Shown piece after piece: positions 5,365-5,368 of a stretch of DNA of 5,368 bases. A program made the translations under genes and the position numbers. This DNA is from CAZDCZ01 sp964504155 (lineage in GTDB: Bacteria > Bacteroidota > Bacteroidia > Bacteroidales > UBA12077). The notes under the pieces are model-generated. The model ran no database searches, was not told where the DNA came from, and saw only the letters and a program-made list of their open reading frames with translations. Numbering within the stretch: the first letter of the stretch is position 1; the number at the start of each line of letters is the position of its first letter. The stretch is from positions 1 through 5,368 of the forward strand of contig CAZDCZ010000119.1 in NCBI GenBank assembly GCA_964504155.1. The letters run 5' to 3'.

Positions 5365-5368
5365 AAAA

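Overview
The window looks like a surface-polysaccharide (capsule, exopolysaccharide or O-antigen type) locus from a Bacteroidota member. The grounds are very AT-rich DNA, no convincing Shine-Dalgarno sites before the genes, a match to the Bacteroidota -7 promoter element (TANNTTTG), and protein types common in that phylum: a PglC-like sugar transferase, a DegT-family aminotransferase, an AAA/DUF4143 ATPase and a REP-associated (RAYT/Y1) transposase remnant. Genus or species cannot be read from this.

Layout from left to right. Bases 1-504 are the C-terminal part of a membrane sugar-phosphate transferase that begins upstream of the window. Bases 505-1093 carry no intact gene. They hold a decayed RAYT transposase (658-855) surrounded by three REP-like hairpins (557-580, 859-882, 952-976) and the first copy of a 48-bp repeat (990-1037). 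Bases 1094-2446 encode a 450-residue AAA_14/DUF4143 ATPase with a C-terminal PD-(D/E)XK-like motif set. Bases 2506-3642 encode a PLP-dependent DegT/DnrJ/EryC1 sugar aminotransferase. Bases 3643-3871 are intergenic, with a candidate promoter and the second copy of the 48-bp repeat. Bases 3872-5089 encode a polytopic O-antigen ligase/polymerase-like protein. Bases 5090-5368 hold a fourth REP-like hairpin, a possible regulatory patch and a GC-rich inverted repeat that reaches the window edge.

The sugar transferase and the aminotransferase fit the first and last steps of an EpsL-EpsM-EpsN / PglC-PglD-PglE type module, which makes a diamino-trideoxy-sugar nucleotide and loads it onto undecaprenyl phosphate. 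The acetyltransferase usually found between them is absent from this window, and its place is taken by the RAYT remnant, repeats and ATPase. The O-antigen ligase-like protein would act later, polymerising repeat units or transferring finished glycan at the membrane.

The most striking non-genic signal is the set of four hairpins. They share a strict layout: CTNG, then CGY, then a 5-nt arm, a short loop (TGT in three of four), the complementary 5-nt arm, and GTGC. The 5-nt arms differ in sequence between copies but stay self-complementary, and the same G.T wobble is kept in the outer stem of all four. This points to selection on a folded strand, plausibly as substrate of a RAYT-type transposase.
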